The notes under the pieces were generated by a model. It saw only the letters and a program-made list of their open reading frames with translations. It did not search any database and was not told where the DNA came from. Positions 55,109 to 64,000 of a stretch of DNA of 64,000 nucleotides are shown here, one piece after another. The position numbers and the translations under genes are program-made. This DNA is from Luteipulveratus halotolerans (GTDB lineage: Bacteria; Actinomycetota; Actinomycetes; Actinomycetales; Dermatophilaceae). Every line of letters begins with the position of its first letter. Position 1 is the stretch's first letter. The stretch is taken from positions 1,798,001-1,862,000 of the forward strand of contig NZ_LAIR01000002.1 in assembly GCF_001247745.1 (NCBI RefSeq), in the 5' to 3' direction.

Positions 55109-56427
55109 CGAGTGGTGACCTCTCCGTCGAAGTAGGTGGCTCGGCCTCGCAGGAAGGTCGAGTGGACGCGACCCTTGAGGGCGCGGCCGTGCCAGGGGTT
55201 GTTGCGCGAAAGGGACTGCGAACGCTCACGATCCACGGTGACCTCCGCCGCCGGGTCGAGCAGTACAAGGTTGGCCGGCTCTCCCACCGCGAGCGGCCTC
55301 CCCTGCTCTCGGAGACCGGCTATGGCGGCCGGCCGTGACGACATCGCCGCCGCGACGGCGGACCAGTCCATGAGGCCGCCTTCGACCATCACGGTCGTGA
55401 CGACGGACAGCGCCTGCTCCAGGCCGAGCATCCCGAACGCCGCCTCGGCGAACGCGTGCTCCTTGTCGTGCCGTGCGTGGGGCGCGTGGTCGGTGGCGAC
55501 CGCGTCGATCGTGCCGTCCGCGAGGGCCGCGCGCAGCGCCTCGACGTCCTCCTGCAGACGCAGCGGCGGGTTGACCTTGAACACCGGGTCATAGCCGCTC
55601 AGCAGGTCAGTGGTGAGGAGCAGGTGGTGCGGCGTCACCTCGGCGGTGACCGCGATGTCCTGGGACTTGGCCCAGCGGACCACCTCGACCGAGCCCGCGG
55701 TCGACACGTGGGCGATGTGGACCCGTGAACCGGTGTGGCGCGCGAGCATGACGTCGCGGGCGACGACGACCTCCTCGGCCACACCCGGCCAGCCCGGCAG
55801 GCCCAGCCGGCCCGACAGCTCACCCTCGTGGCAGCAGGCCTGACCGTCGGCCAGGCGCGGCTCCTGGGCGTGCTGCGAGACCACACCGCCGAACGCCTTG
55901 ACATATTCCAGCGCCCGGCGCATCAGGCGTGCGTCGTGGACGCACTTGCCGTCGTCGGAGAACACCCGGACCGCAGCGCGCGACCGGGCCATCAGACCGA
56001 GCTCAGCGAGCTCCTCGCCCGCCAGCCCCTTGGTGACTGCACCGACCGGCTGCACATCGACCAGACCGACCTTCTCACCGAGGTCACGCACGCGCTCGGC
56101 GGCCTCGGCGGTGTCGGTGACCGGGTTGGTGTTGGCCATCGCGAGCACGGCCGTGAAACCACCAGCGGCGGCAGCGGCCGAGCCGGTCTCGATCGTCTCG
56201 GCGTCCTCGCGGCCCGGCTCGCGCAGGTGCGTGTGCAGGTCGACCAGACCTGGGAGCGCGATCAGCCCGTCGGCGTCGACCTCCGTGGCGCCACGGGGTG
56301 CCTTGACCGTGCCCGTCTCGGCGATCACGCCGTCACGGACCAGCAGGTCAGCACGACCCGCGCCCTGAAGATCGGCACCACGGATGACGTACGAGGTCTG
56401 CCCCGCCCGAATGTCCTTCTCTCCCAT
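55105..56427 (-). CDS. pyrC: dihydroorotase (class I)
   Basis: A 440-residue amidohydrolase cyclising carbamoyl aspartate. The zinc ligands appear in [13 protein letters not shown], in HAQEPRL, in VHIAHVST, and as the Asp of [13 protein letters not shown]. The length and absence of an aspartate-transcarbamylase-inactive partner motif suggest a stand-alone enzyme. Its ATG shares a base with the TAA of pyrB. Confidence 0.95.
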   Translation of the reverse strand: MGEKDIRAGQTSYVIRGADLQGAGRADLLVRDGVIAETGTVKAPRGATEVDADGLIALPGLVDLHTHLREPGREDAETIETGSAAAAAGGFTAVLAMANTNPVTDTAEAAERVRDLGEKVGLVDVQPVGAVTKGLAGEELAELGLMARSRAAVRVFSDDGKCVHDARLMRRALEYVKAFGGVVSQHAQEPRLADGQACCHEGELSGRLGLPGWPGVAEEVVVARDVMLARHTGSRVHIAHVSTAGSVEVVRWAKSQDIAVTAEVTPHHLLLTTDLLSGYDPVFKVNPPLRLQEDVEALRAALADGTIDAVATDHAPHARHDKEHAFAEAAFGMLGLEQALSVVTTVMVEGGLMDWSAVAAAMSSRPAAIAGLREQGRPLAVGEPANLVLLDPAAEVTVDRERSQSLSRNNPWHGRALKGRVHSTFLRGRATYFDGEVTTR

Positions 56428-57365
56428 TACTTCTGGACTCCCTCGGAACTCGATGCGAGCAGGTGGTAGAGGACGCTCATCCGGACTGCGACACCGGCAG
56501 AGACCTGGTCAAGGATCAGCGATCGGGCCTCGTCCGCGGCGTCGGCGGTGATCTCGAGGCCTCGGTTCATCGGGCCGGGATGGCAGATGACCGCGTGCTC
56601 GGGCAGCACCTTCAGCCGCTGGCGGGTGAGCCCGTAGCCCACGGTGTACTCGCGCGGCGTCGGGAAGTACCCGCCGCTCATCCGCTCCTTCTGGACACGC
56701 AGCATCATCGCGGCGTCGACGTGCGGCAGTACGCCGTCGAGGTCGTAGGAGGTGTCGAAGCCCTCGGCCTTGGCCCAGTCGGCGATGCCGCTCGGCATCA
56801 GCGTCGGCGGAGCCACCAGAGTGACGTGGGCGCGGAGGGTCTTGAGCAGGATCAGGTTGCTGCGCACGACGCGCGAGTGGGTGAGGTCGCCGACGATCGC
56901 GACGTGCTTGCCGTCGAGGTCACCCAACCGCTGCTGCATCGTGTAGGCGTCCAGCAGCGCTTGCGTCGGGTGCTCGTGCATGCCGTCGCCGGCGTTGACG
57001 ACCATTGCGTCGACCCACTGCGCGACCTGCTGCGGCGCACCGCTCGCGTGGTGGCGGATGACCAGGCCGTCGACACCCATCGCCGCGACCGTCATGACGG
57101 TGTCGCGCAGCGACTCGCCCTTGCTGACGGACGACCCCTTGGCCGACACGTTGATGACGTCGGCGGACAGCCACTTCCCGGCGATCTCGAACGAGCTGCG
57201 CGTGCGGGTGGAGTCCTCGAAGAACAGGTTGACGACCGTGCGGCCGCGCAGCGCCGGGAGCTTCTTGACCTCGCGGTGCTGCACCTCGTGCATCTGCGTC
57301 GCGGTGTCGAGGATCTGCAGCGCGTCGTCCCGGCTGAGGTCGGCGGCGGACAGCAGGTGCTTCAT
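56427..57365 (-). CDS. pyrB: aspartate carbamoyltransferase catalytic subunit
   Basis: A 312-residue transcarbamylase joining carbamoyl phosphate and aspartate. The carbamoyl-phosphate loop is [11 protein letters not shown], and [21 protein letters not shown] and [12 protein letters not shown] are standard. No regulatory subunit (pyrI) is nearby, consistent with control through PyrR. ATG 57365 overlaps the pyrR stop as ATGA. Confidence 0.96.
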   Translation of the reverse strand: MKHLLSAADLSRDDALQILDTATQMHEVQHREVKKLPALRGRTVVNLFFEDSTRTRSSFEIAGKWLSADVINVSAKGSSVSKGESLRDTVMTVAAMGVDGLVIRHHASGAPQQVAQWVDAMVVNAGDGMHEHPTQALLDAYTMQQRLGDLDGKHVAIVGDLTHSRVVRSNLILLKTLRAHVTLVAPPTLMPSGIADWAKAEGFDTSYDLDGVLPHVDAAMMLRVQKERMSGGYFPTPREYTVGYGLTRQRLKVLPEHAVICHPGPMNRGLEITADAADEARSLILDQVSAGVAVRMSVLYHLLASSSEGVQK

Positions 57366-57970
57366 CGGGTCTCCTCCGTGGCGGGCTCGACGATGCGGAC
57401 CTCGTCGACGCCGTCGTGCTCCTGCAGCCGCACCCGGACCTTCTCGCTCTTGGCGGTCGGGAGGTTCTTGCCGACGTGGTCGGCGCGGATCGGCAGCTCG
57501 CGGTGCCCGCGATCGATGAGCACAGCCAGTCGCACCGCCCGTGGTCGGCCGAGATCGCCCAGCGCGTCGAGCGCAGCGCGCACCGTGCGACCGGAGTAGA
57601 GGACGTCGTCGACCAGGACGACGACCTTGTCGTCGATCCCGGCGTCGGGGATCGACGTGCTGTGAGCGGCACGGACCGGCTGGCTGCGCAGGTCGTCGCG
57701 GTACATCGTCACGTCGAGCGCACCTACGGGGACATCGACACCCTCGACCTGGCTGATCGCTCGTACCAGCCTGTCGGCCAGCTCGACACCACGCGTCGGG
57801 ATGCCGAGGACGACCAGGTCGGAGGCGCCCTTGTTGTGCTCGAGGACCTCGTGGGCCATGCGGCGCAGAGCACGGGAGATGTCGCTCGTGCTGAGGACGA
57901 CGCGACCCGGCGACGGAGCCGCTGCGGGCTGCGACGTCGCCGAGGGTAGGGCTGAGTCAGGACGCGACAT
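57362..57970 (-). CDS. pyrR: PyrR bifunctional regulator / uracil phosphoribosyltransferase
   Basis: A 202-residue PRTase-fold RNA-binding regulator. It senses UMP and PRPP and binds the pyr leader RNA. The PRPP loop is [50 protein letters not shown] and [23 protein letters not shown] are diagnostic. Residues 1-25 are a variable Pro/Ala-rich extension. It heads the pyr operon, and its own leader holds a PyrR-binding-like loop. Confidence 0.95.
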   Translation of the reverse strand: MSRPDSALPSATSQPAAAPSPGRVVLSTSDISRALRRMAHEVLEHNKGASDLVVLGIPTRGVELADRLVRAISQVEGVDVPVGALDVTMYRDDLRSQPVRAAHSTSIPDAGIDDKVVVLVDDVLYSGRTVRAALDALGDLGRPRAVRLAVLIDRGHRELPIRADHVGKNLPTAKSEKVRVRLQEHDGVDEVRIVEPATEETR

Positions 57971-57980
57971 GGCGTCAGGA

Positions 57981-58016
57981 CCTCCTTCGCCGCCTCACGG
58001 GACGGATCGTTAAAGG
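57981..58016 (-). promoter_or_regulatory. pyr leader: PyrR-binding loop next to the ribosome site
   Basis: The pyrR leader reads TTTAACGATCCGTCCC, then GTGAGGCGG, then CGAAGGAGG. CCG...CGG can pair to present the TCCCGTGAGG loop (57990-58005), which resembles the PyrR-binding consensus with its GAGG. The Shine-Dalgarno AAGGAGG (57981-57987) follows within a few bases. PyrR binding would therefore block translation, as in mycobacteria. TTTAAC may be part of the -10. Confidence 0.65.
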
Positions 58017-58082
58017 ATGTCTGTCGTCCAGGATGCTACCCGGTCGCCGGCCGTTCACCGTACCGATGCACGCTCCCTGGAC

Positions 58083-58877
58083 ATGGCCTTCCCCACATCA
58101 GCACTCGCCGCTGCCCTCACCGTCGTCGCAACGGGGGCCCTCACAGCTCCGGCCGCGTCCGCTGCCGAGCGGCCCGAACCTCGCACGCACAGCCTTCTGC
58201 AGCTCAACCTGTGCCTGTCCGGACTGGCCGGGTGCTACCCGCGCACGGCGTACCCGACCGTGCTCGACGAGGCCGCGGCCGTGATCGAGCGGAACAGCCC
58301 CGACGCGGTGACCGTCAACGAGGGCTGCAGCGGCGACGCCGCGACGCTCGCGGAGCGCACGGGCTATCACGTCGCCTTCACCACCGTGATCTACCGCGGC
58401 GCTCCCCTGCCGTGCGTGAAGCCCACCGGCCGTGGTGTCTTCGGCAACGCCGTGCTGACCAAGGCGCCGATCCGCACGACCGAGGAAGCGCCGTACGCCG
58501 CCCAGAACGGTGTCGAGGAACGGCGGTGGCTGTGCGCGACCACGACCGACGACGCGACCACGTGCACATCGCATCTCACCGCGAGCGGTCCGGAGCTCGA
58601 CCCCACGCGACAGGCTCAGTGCGACGAGCTCGGTGCGCAGCTGCGCCACGAGGCCCGTCGCGGACGCGAGGTGTGGTTCGCAGGAGACGTCAACCGGCGT
58701 ACGACGTGCGCACCCGACGGGTACTGGCACCGTGACGACGACGCAGCGACGCAGGCCGTCGGCATCCAGCATGTCTACGGGACGCAGTCTCGGCTGAAAG
58801 GCGCCGTGTCGCAGGTGATTCCGATGACCTACACCGACCACGACGCGCTGCTGGTGACTGCCGCGACCCGCCCCTGA
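58083..58877 (+). CDS. secreted endonuclease/exonuclease/phosphatase-fold hydrolase
   Basis: A 264-residue exported protein. ATG 58083 begins a Sec signal peptide (MAFPTSALAAALTVVATGALT, cleavage near PAASAA-ERP). The mature part has EEP-fold landmarks: QLNLCLSG (Asn), VNEGCSG (metal Glu), SHL near the middle, the active-site FAGDVN, and the C-terminal YTDHDAL. Several cysteines suggest disulfides, fitting secretion. Nucleic acid or phospholipid head groups are typical EEP substrates; which applies is unknown. The start is uncertain because no strong ribosome site is present; the open frame reaches back to 58017, within the pyrR leader. Confidence 0.75.
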   Translation: MAFPTSALAAALTVVATGALTAPAASAAERPEPRTHSLLQLNLCLSGLAGCYPRTAYPTVLDEAAAVIERNSPDAVTVNEGCSGDAATLAERTGYHVAFTTVIYRGAPLPCVKPTGRGVFGNAVLTKAPIRTTEEAPYAAQNGVEERRWLCATTTDDATTCTSHLTASGPELDPTRQAQCDELGAQLRHEARRGREVWFAGDVNRRTTCAPDGYWHRDDDAATQAVGIQHVYGTQSRLKGAVSQVIPMTYTDHDALLVTAATRP

Positions 58878-58889
58878 GCGGTCGCTCAG
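58874..58889. terminator. inverted repeat over convergent EEP and vapC stops
   Basis: CTGAGC and GCTCAG enclose GGTC. Each arm contains one gene's TGA. It could act as a compact bidirectional terminator. Confidence 0.4.
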
Positions 58890-59308
58890 CCAGTGTGGTC
58901 CCACGGGTCGACCAGTGTCAGGCCAACGCCCTCGAAGTCCTTGACGTTGCGTGTCGCGAGCGTGGCACCGTGCGCGAGGCACGTCGCTGCGATCTGTGCA
59001 TCGAGGGGGTCGACAGGTCGCCCCAGACGACGCCTGGCGGACATCACCTCGCCGTAGTGCCCCGCGGCCTTGGCGTCGAAGGGCAGAACGGCGCGACCGA
59101 GAGCACCGAGAAGGTCGGTCAGGCGCAGGCCGAGGTGTTCGCGCCGCTGTCCGGGCGGCAGTACGGCGACTCCGGCTCGCAGCTCGGCGGCGACGATCCC
59201 TGAGACGCCGACGTCGCCGGCATCGATCGCATCGAGCCAGCTCGCGACCTGGGCATGAGGCCGCGCACGCATCATCTCCGACACCACGTTGGTGTCCAGA
59301 ACGATCAC
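58886..59308 (-). CDS. vapC: VapC-type PIN-domain ribonuclease toxin
   Basis: A 140-residue PIN domain. Acidic residues Asp5 (MIVLDTN), Glu42 (AAELRAG), Asp100/Asp103 (VDPLDAQIAA) and Asp124 (RNVKDFEG) form the metal site. The RNxKDF ending is like FitB. VapC toxins cleave tRNA or rRNA when freed from the antitoxin. GTG 59308 overlaps the antitoxin stop as GTGA, the expected order. All catalytic residues are present, so the toxin looks active. Confidence 0.93.
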   Translation of the reverse strand: MIVLDTNVVSEMMRARPHAQVASWLDAIDAGDVGVSGIVAAELRAGVAVLPPGQRREHLGLRLTDLLGALGRAVLPFDAKAAGHYGEVMSARRRLGRPVDPLDAQIAATCLAHGATLATRNVKDFEGVGLTLVDPWDHTG

Positions 59309-59559
59309 GCGTCGTCGGAGAAGTCGGCCACTCCCCTGACCGAGCTGCCCTCAGGACGCGACCGCAGGTCGAAACCGCCCGTGGCTGCCCGGAACTCGCG
59401 CGAGATGGCACCCAGGGTGCGCCCGGGCGCGGCGTCTGCGAACTTGTCGGTGAGGATCTGGCGCACTTCGGCCTCCATCGATCGTCCGTGCTCGGCCGCG
59501 CGCACCTTGAGCCGGTCGCGCACACCGTCATCGAGGTCGCGAACGGTAATCGTGGCCAC
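59305..59559 (-). CDS. vapB: VapB/FitA-type antitoxin
   Basis: An 84-residue ribbon-helix-helix antitoxin. MATITVRDLDDGVRDRLKVR followed by AAEHGRSMEAEVRQIL is the FitA-like DNA-binding part, and the C-terminal tail (GFDLRSRPEG...) would wrap the toxin. I start at GTG 59559 because GAGGAGG lies eight bases upstream; ATG 59565 is too close to that site. It should repress its own promoter in the 48 bases up to the neighbouring gene. Confidence 0.9.
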   Translation of the reverse strand: MATITVRDLDDGVRDRLKVRAAEHGRSMEAEVRQILTDKFADAAPGRTLGAISREFRAATGGFDLRSRPEGSSVRGVADFSDDA

Positions 59560-59607
59560 CGACATCACCTCCTCAGCGTGCTGTCAATGCTAGCACCGCG
59601 GGCGGAG

Positions 59608-60390
59608 TCAGCCTCGGAGCCAGACGAACCCGTGCAGCGCGCCCAGCAGCAGCGGCTGGTGGACGAGGTAGATGACGAGCGTGTGACGCCCGAGGTGCCG
59701 CAGCCCCGTGGACAGGCGGTCCTCGGCCCGCCAGAGCGCGAGCCGGTCGGCCAGCCGGTTGTCCTGCAGCCGGCGCATCAGCAGGATGCCGAGCAGAGTG
59801 ACCGCCAGCATCGGCAGCACCGGCGCGGAGTCGATGGTCGGCTTCACACTCTCGGTGAGCCCCGTCCAGGACCACCACCGTGAGCTGCCGTCGATGACGA
59901 TCAGCTGCGGGAGCACCAGCGCGAGCCCCGCAGCGCCGAGTGCGGTCGCCCGCGAGGCCCACACGAACGGCAGGGCGATCACCGACGTGAGCGCGATCGA
60001 GTGCAGGATCCCGAACGACACGAACTCCGTGGGCAACGCGACATAGGTCACCGCGCTGATCAGCGCGGCGTACCCGACGAGCTCGACCTCGCGGCGCCAG
60101 AACGCCTGAGCCCTGAATCGTTCGCGGTGCGCGAGCACCAGGCTGACCCCGACGAGCAGGAGGAAAGTCCCGGCGATGCCGTGGGCGATCCACCGGCCCC
60201 ACGTCGTACGGCCGATGTCGACGCCGATGAGGTCCAGGGAGCCGAGGTCCCAGGTCAGGTGGAACGCAATCACCGCGATGATCGCGACACCGCGCAGGAC
60301 GTCGAGGGCGGCCAGGCGCGTCGTACGGGCGGCGGGGGGCGCGGGGCGGGTGCTGAGGCTCATCCTCGGTAGGACTCCTGCACGGCGCAT
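59608..60390 (-). CDS. DUF1624/HGSNAT-like membrane acyltransferase
   Basis: A 260-residue membrane protein with about seven TM helices. LAALDVLRGVAIIAVIAFHLTWDLGSL is the first-helix signature of the DUF1624 (heparan-alpha-glucosaminide N-acetyltransferase-like) family, with the His of FHLTWD. LRHLGRHTLVIYLVHQPLLLG ends the protein. ATG 60390 has GGAGG seven bases upstream. The family is thought to move acetyl groups across the membrane; the substrate is unknown. It starts 27 bases past the nusB stop, in an accessory patch. Confidence 0.85.
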   Translation of the reverse strand: MRRAGVLPRMSLSTRPAPPAARTTRLAALDVLRGVAIIAVIAFHLTWDLGSLDLIGVDIGRTTWGRWIAHGIAGTFLLLVGVSLVLAHRERFRAQAFWRREVELVGYAALISAVTYVALPTEFVSFGILHSIALTSVIALPFVWASRATALGAAGLALVLPQLIVIDGSSRWWSWTGLTESVKPTIDSAPVLPMLAVTLLGILLMRRLQDNRLADRLALWRAEDRLSTGLRHLGRHTLVIYLVHQPLLLGALHGFVWLRG

Positions 60391-60416
60391 CCGGATCCCT
60401 CCCCGGCTCGACGAGC

Positions 60417-60833
60417 TCAGACGAGCGTGGGCTTGACCTCGGCGAGGCGGGCGAGGAGCCCGTTGATGAACGACGGCGACTCGTCGGTCGACAGCTCGGT
60501 CGCGAGCGCCACGGCCTCGGAGATGACGACCGCGTCAGGCACGTCGTCCTGGTAGAGCAGCTCGAACGTCGCGACGCGCAGCAGCGCCCGGTCGACGGCG
60601 GGCATGCGGTCCAGGGGCCAGCCCTGGGAGTACGTCGTCAGGGCTTCGTTGATGGTCGGCCACTTGGCGACGACCCCGCGGACGAGGTCACCGGTGTACG
60701 CCGGCAGGGGCGCCGGCGTCACCGGGGCGGCCTCCCGCTCGTCCAGCAGCGTGACGGCGTTGACGCCCCGCTGCTCGGCCTCGAAGAGCAGGTCGAGGGC
60801 CTTCTTGCGGGCCTTGGTCCGAGCGGATGCCAT
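60417..60833 (-). CDS. nusB: transcription antitermination factor NusB
   Basis: A 138-residue helical protein that binds boxA RNA with NusE (S10) to prevent premature termination of rRNA transcripts. ARTKARKKALDLLFEAEQRG, DRMPAVDRALLRVATFELLY and SFINGLLARLAE are the conserved segments. ATG 60833 comes three bases after the efp stop, so the two are co-expressed. Confidence 0.95.
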   Translation of the reverse strand: MASARTKARKKALDLLFEAEQRGVNAVTLLDEREAAPVTPAPLPAYTGDLVRGVVAKWPTINEALTTYSQGWPLDRMPAVDRALLRVATFELLYQDDVPDAVVISEAVALATELSTDESPSFINGLLARLAEVKPTLV

Positions 60834-60836
60834 GCG

Positions 60837-61397
60837 TCAGCTGACCCGACCGAGGTAGCTGCCGTCGCGGGTGTCGACCTTGACCTTGGTGCCCTGCTCC
60901 AGGAAGAGCGGGACCTGGATCTCGGCGCCGGTCTCGAGCGTGGCGGGCTTGCTGCCACCCGTGGAGCGGTCGCCCTGCAGACCCGGCTCGGTGTGGGCGA
61001 TCTCCAGGACCACGGAGGCCGGGAGCTCGACGTACAGGACGGTGCCCTCGTGCTGCGCGACGATGGCCTCCTGGTTCTCGAGCAGGAAGTTGGCAGCGTC
61101 GCCGACCGTCGCCTCGGGGATGTGGATCTGGTCGTAGGTCTTGGTGTCCATGAACACGAAGTCCGTGCCGTCCTTGTAGAGGAACTGCATGTCGGAGCGG
61201 TCGACGTTGGCCGTCTCGACCTTGACGCCGGCGTTGAACGTCTTGTCGACGACCTTGCCCGAGAGGACGTTCTTGAGCTTGGTGCGCACGAACGCCGGAC
61301 CCTTGCCGGGCTTGACGTGCTGGAACTCGACGACGGACCACAGCTGGCCCTCCAGGTTGAGCACCAGGCCGTTCTTCAGGTCGTTCGTGCTTGCCAC
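60837..61397 (-). CDS. efp: elongation factor P
   Basis: A 186-residue three-domain factor that rescues ribosomes stalled on polyproline. The tip loop of domain I reads VKPGKGPAF with Lys32. The symmetrical PGKGP form is the actinobacterial type thought to work without lysine modification. [20 protein letters not shown] and the C-terminal [11 protein letters not shown] are standard. GTG 61397; its promoter lies in the 206-base gap to the divergent gene, where I saw no clear -10/-35 pair. Confidence 0.95.
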   Translation of the reverse strand: MASTNDLKNGLVLNLEGQLWSVVEFQHVKPGKGPAFVRTKLKNVLSGKVVDKTFNAGVKVETANVDRSDMQFLYKDGTDFVFMDTKTYDQIHIPEATVGDAANFLLENQEAIVAQHEGTVLYVELPASVVLEIAHTEPGLQGDRSTGGSKPATLETGAEIQVPLFLEQGTKVKVDTRDGSYLGRVS

Positions 61398-61603
61398 GCG
61401 TTCATCTCTTTCGTACGCCGGGAAGGTGTGGGCCGGGCAGCTCGCCCGGGCATGCCAGCACCCGTTCAGGTCAAAGGGGTTCTGCGGAAGTCTAACGGCT
61501 CAGGCGATGTCCCCGGAACGCATCGCGAACCCGGGGTGGGCATTCGGTGACGCCTCGGCCTCGCTCGTGGCATCGCACGGTGATCCGGGCCAGACTGCGA
61601 CCC

Positions 61604-63175
61604 ATGACGAAGTGGTCCCGCGCGCTGTCCGCACTCCCCCTGGTCGCCACGGCCGGGCTCGCCACCTGGGACATGACCCAGAAGAAGCACGCGCTGCTGC
61701 GCAACTTCCCGGTGCTCGGCCACGGCCGCTACCTGCTGGAGACCATCGGCCCGGAGCTGCGTCAGTACATCGTCACCAGCAACGACCAGGAGCGGCCGTT
61801 CAGCCGCGACCAGCGCTCCTGGATCTACGCCTCGGCCAAGGGCGAGAACAACTACTTCGGCTTCGGCACCGACGACGACGTCGAGGACCAGATCGGCTAT
61901 CCGATCATCAAGCACCGCACCTTCAGTCCCACTCCCCCGCCGACGGACCCGCACAGCGGCAACGAGGTCGTCCTGCCCAGCGCCAAGGTCCTCGGTGGGC
62001 CGCGTGGTCGACGGCTGGCGTTCCGTCCGCAGTCGCTGATCAACGTCTCGGCCATGAGCTTCGGGTCGCTGTCCGGGCCGGCGATCGAGGCGATCAACAC
62101 CGGCGTACGGCTCGCGGGGGCCATGCACAACACCGGCGAGGGCGCTCTGTCGCCCCACCACCGCCAGGGCGGCGACCTGATCTTCCAGATCGGCACCGGC
62201 TACTTCGGCTGCCGCGACGAGCACGGCAGGTTCGACCTCGAACGCCTCAAGGACGTCGTCGCCAGCGCACCGGTGAAGGCGATCGAGATCAAGCTCAGCC
62301 AGGGCGCCAAGCCCGGCCTCGGGGGCGTGCTCCCGGCAGCCAAGCTCACCGAGGAGATCGCCCAGATCCGCGGCGTCCCTCTGGGCCACGACGTGATCAG
62401 CCCGTCCCGGCACGGTGAGTTCACCGACGTCGACTCGATGCTCGACTTCGTCGAGCGGATCGCCGACGCCACCGGCCTGCCGGTCGGGGTCAAGTCGGCT
62501 GTCGGCGACCTGACCTTCTGGCAGCACCTGGTCGAGCAGATGGCGCCCGGTGATCGCGGGGTCGACTTCGTCACGGTCGACGGCGGTGAGGGCGGGACGG
62601 GGGCCGCGCCGCTGGTCTTCAGCGACGCGGTCGCACTGCCGTTCCTGGTCGGGTTCACCCGGGTCTACGCCGAGTTCGCCGCCGCCGGGCTCACCGACCG
62701 GTTGACGTTCATCGGCTCCGGCAAGCTCGGGCTCCCCAAGGCGGCGGTCGTCGGGTTCGGCCTCGGGGTCGACATGGTCAACGTCGCCCGTGAGGCAATG
62801 CTGTCGATCGGCTGCATCCAGTCGCAGAAGTGTCACACCGACAAGTGCCCGACCGGCGTCGCGACGCAGAACCCCTGGCTGGTGCGCGGGCTGGACCCCG
62901 CCACCAAGTCGGTCCGCCTGGCCAACTACCTCGCGACGATGCGCCGCGACCTGCTGAAGGTCTCCGAGGCGGTCGGCGTCGTCCACCCCGGGCTCATCTC
63001 GACCGAGGACATCGAGCTGCTCGACGGCACGCGCCGTGGTGTCGGGCTCGCCGAGGTCTACGGGTACGAGCCGGGCTGGGGCACCCTGGGCGCTCCGCTC
63101 GCCGACGAGATCACCCGGATCATGCTGGGCACCGTGCCCGTCGGGGGCGCGGCACAGCCGTCACCGAGCGCAGTG

Positions 63176-63181
<6 letters not shown>
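61604..63181 (+). CDS. FMN-binding glutamate-synthase-domain protein (stand-alone)
   Basis: A 525-residue protein holding only the FMN/3Fe-4S synthase domain of GltB, without glutaminase. Evidence: SLINVSAMSFGSLSGPAIEAIN, LSQGAKPGLGGVLPAAKL, VDGGEGGTGAAPLVFSD, and cluster cysteines 404, 410 and 415 in CIQSQKCHTDKC. A hydrophobic N-terminal stretch (ALSALPLVATAGLATWD) may anchor it. The reaction is unknown for such proteins in bacteria; ammonia-dependent glutamate synthesis is one proposal. ATG 61604 has no ribosome site, and CAGACT seven bases upstream could be a -10, so it may be leaderless. Confidence 0.88.

Positions 63182-64000
<819 letters not shown>

Overview
The window is a high-GC, densely coded stretch of an actinobacterial chromosome. 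Several gene types point there: an mIHF-type nucleoid protein, a fused two-domain FO synthase (FbiC, coenzyme F420), an ANTAR response regulator, a PyrR-controlled pyrimidine operon, a helicase-degenerate PriA, an EF-P with a PGKGP loop, and the trp cluster with its usual small membrane proteins. A free-living member of the Micrococcales is my best guess, but no rRNA or taxonomic marker settles it. I saw no IS element, prophage, CRISPR array or replication origin. Almost every gene starts within a few bases of, or overlaps, the one before it, mostly through ATGA/GTGA four-base overlaps.

Layout. 1-1891: branched-chain amino-acid ABC importer (livH cut by the left edge, livK), with a hairpin between the genes. 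2079-5214: an ANTAR regulator, a 2H-phosphoesterase-like protein, an odd tRNA with anticodon CAA, and pyruvate kinase. 5308-11296: glutamate synthase gltD/gltB, with promoter and terminator. 11436-19216: one long minus-strand run hisI-trpE-membrane protein-HGxxPAAW protein-trpC-trpB-trpA-MauE/DoxX protein-DsbA-like protein-lgt. 19270-25589: an accessory block (methyltransferase, repeat-bearing membrane protein, heterodimeric ABC exporter, DinB-like protein) lying between hisI and hisF. 25586-29664: hisF, a P-loop kinase, a FUSC membrane protein, a PH-domain protein, hisG and hisE.

29683-36593: an FMN-riboswitch-headed operon ribD-ribE-ribM-ribBA-ribH-fbiC, apparently continuing into hisE/hisG. 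FbiC consumes an intermediate made by the rib enzymes, so flavin and F420 synthesis share a transcript. 36628-48596: a conserved housekeeping block (rpe, rsmB, fmt, def, priA, metK, coaBC, rpoZ, gmk, mihF), interrupted at 40427-42659 by a frameshifted HTH/helical-repeat gene and a HAD hydrolase. 48795-49694: an ECF41/SigJ-type sigma factor. 49711-58016: pyrR-pyrB-pyrC-carA-carB-pyrF, a nearly complete UMP pathway behind a PyrR-type RNA leader. 58083-60390: an accessory patch (secreted EEP-fold hydrolase, VapBC, acyltransferase-like membrane protein). 60417-64000: nusB, efp, a stand-alone glutamate-synthase-domain protein and aroB (cut by the right edge).

The core order aroB-efp-nusB-pyr-mihF-gmk-rpoZ-coaBC-metK-priA-def/fmt/rsmB-rpe-rib is a familiar actinobacterial backbone, and the unusual material sits in small insertions within it. 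I found no convincing wholly new multi-gene system. The best leads are the class-I-shaped CAA tRNA, the single-base frameshift in the HTH/repeat regulator, the F420 gene under FMN-riboswitch control, the membrane protein with near-identical 63-bp repeats, and the inverted repeats that recur over paired stop codons at convergent junctions.
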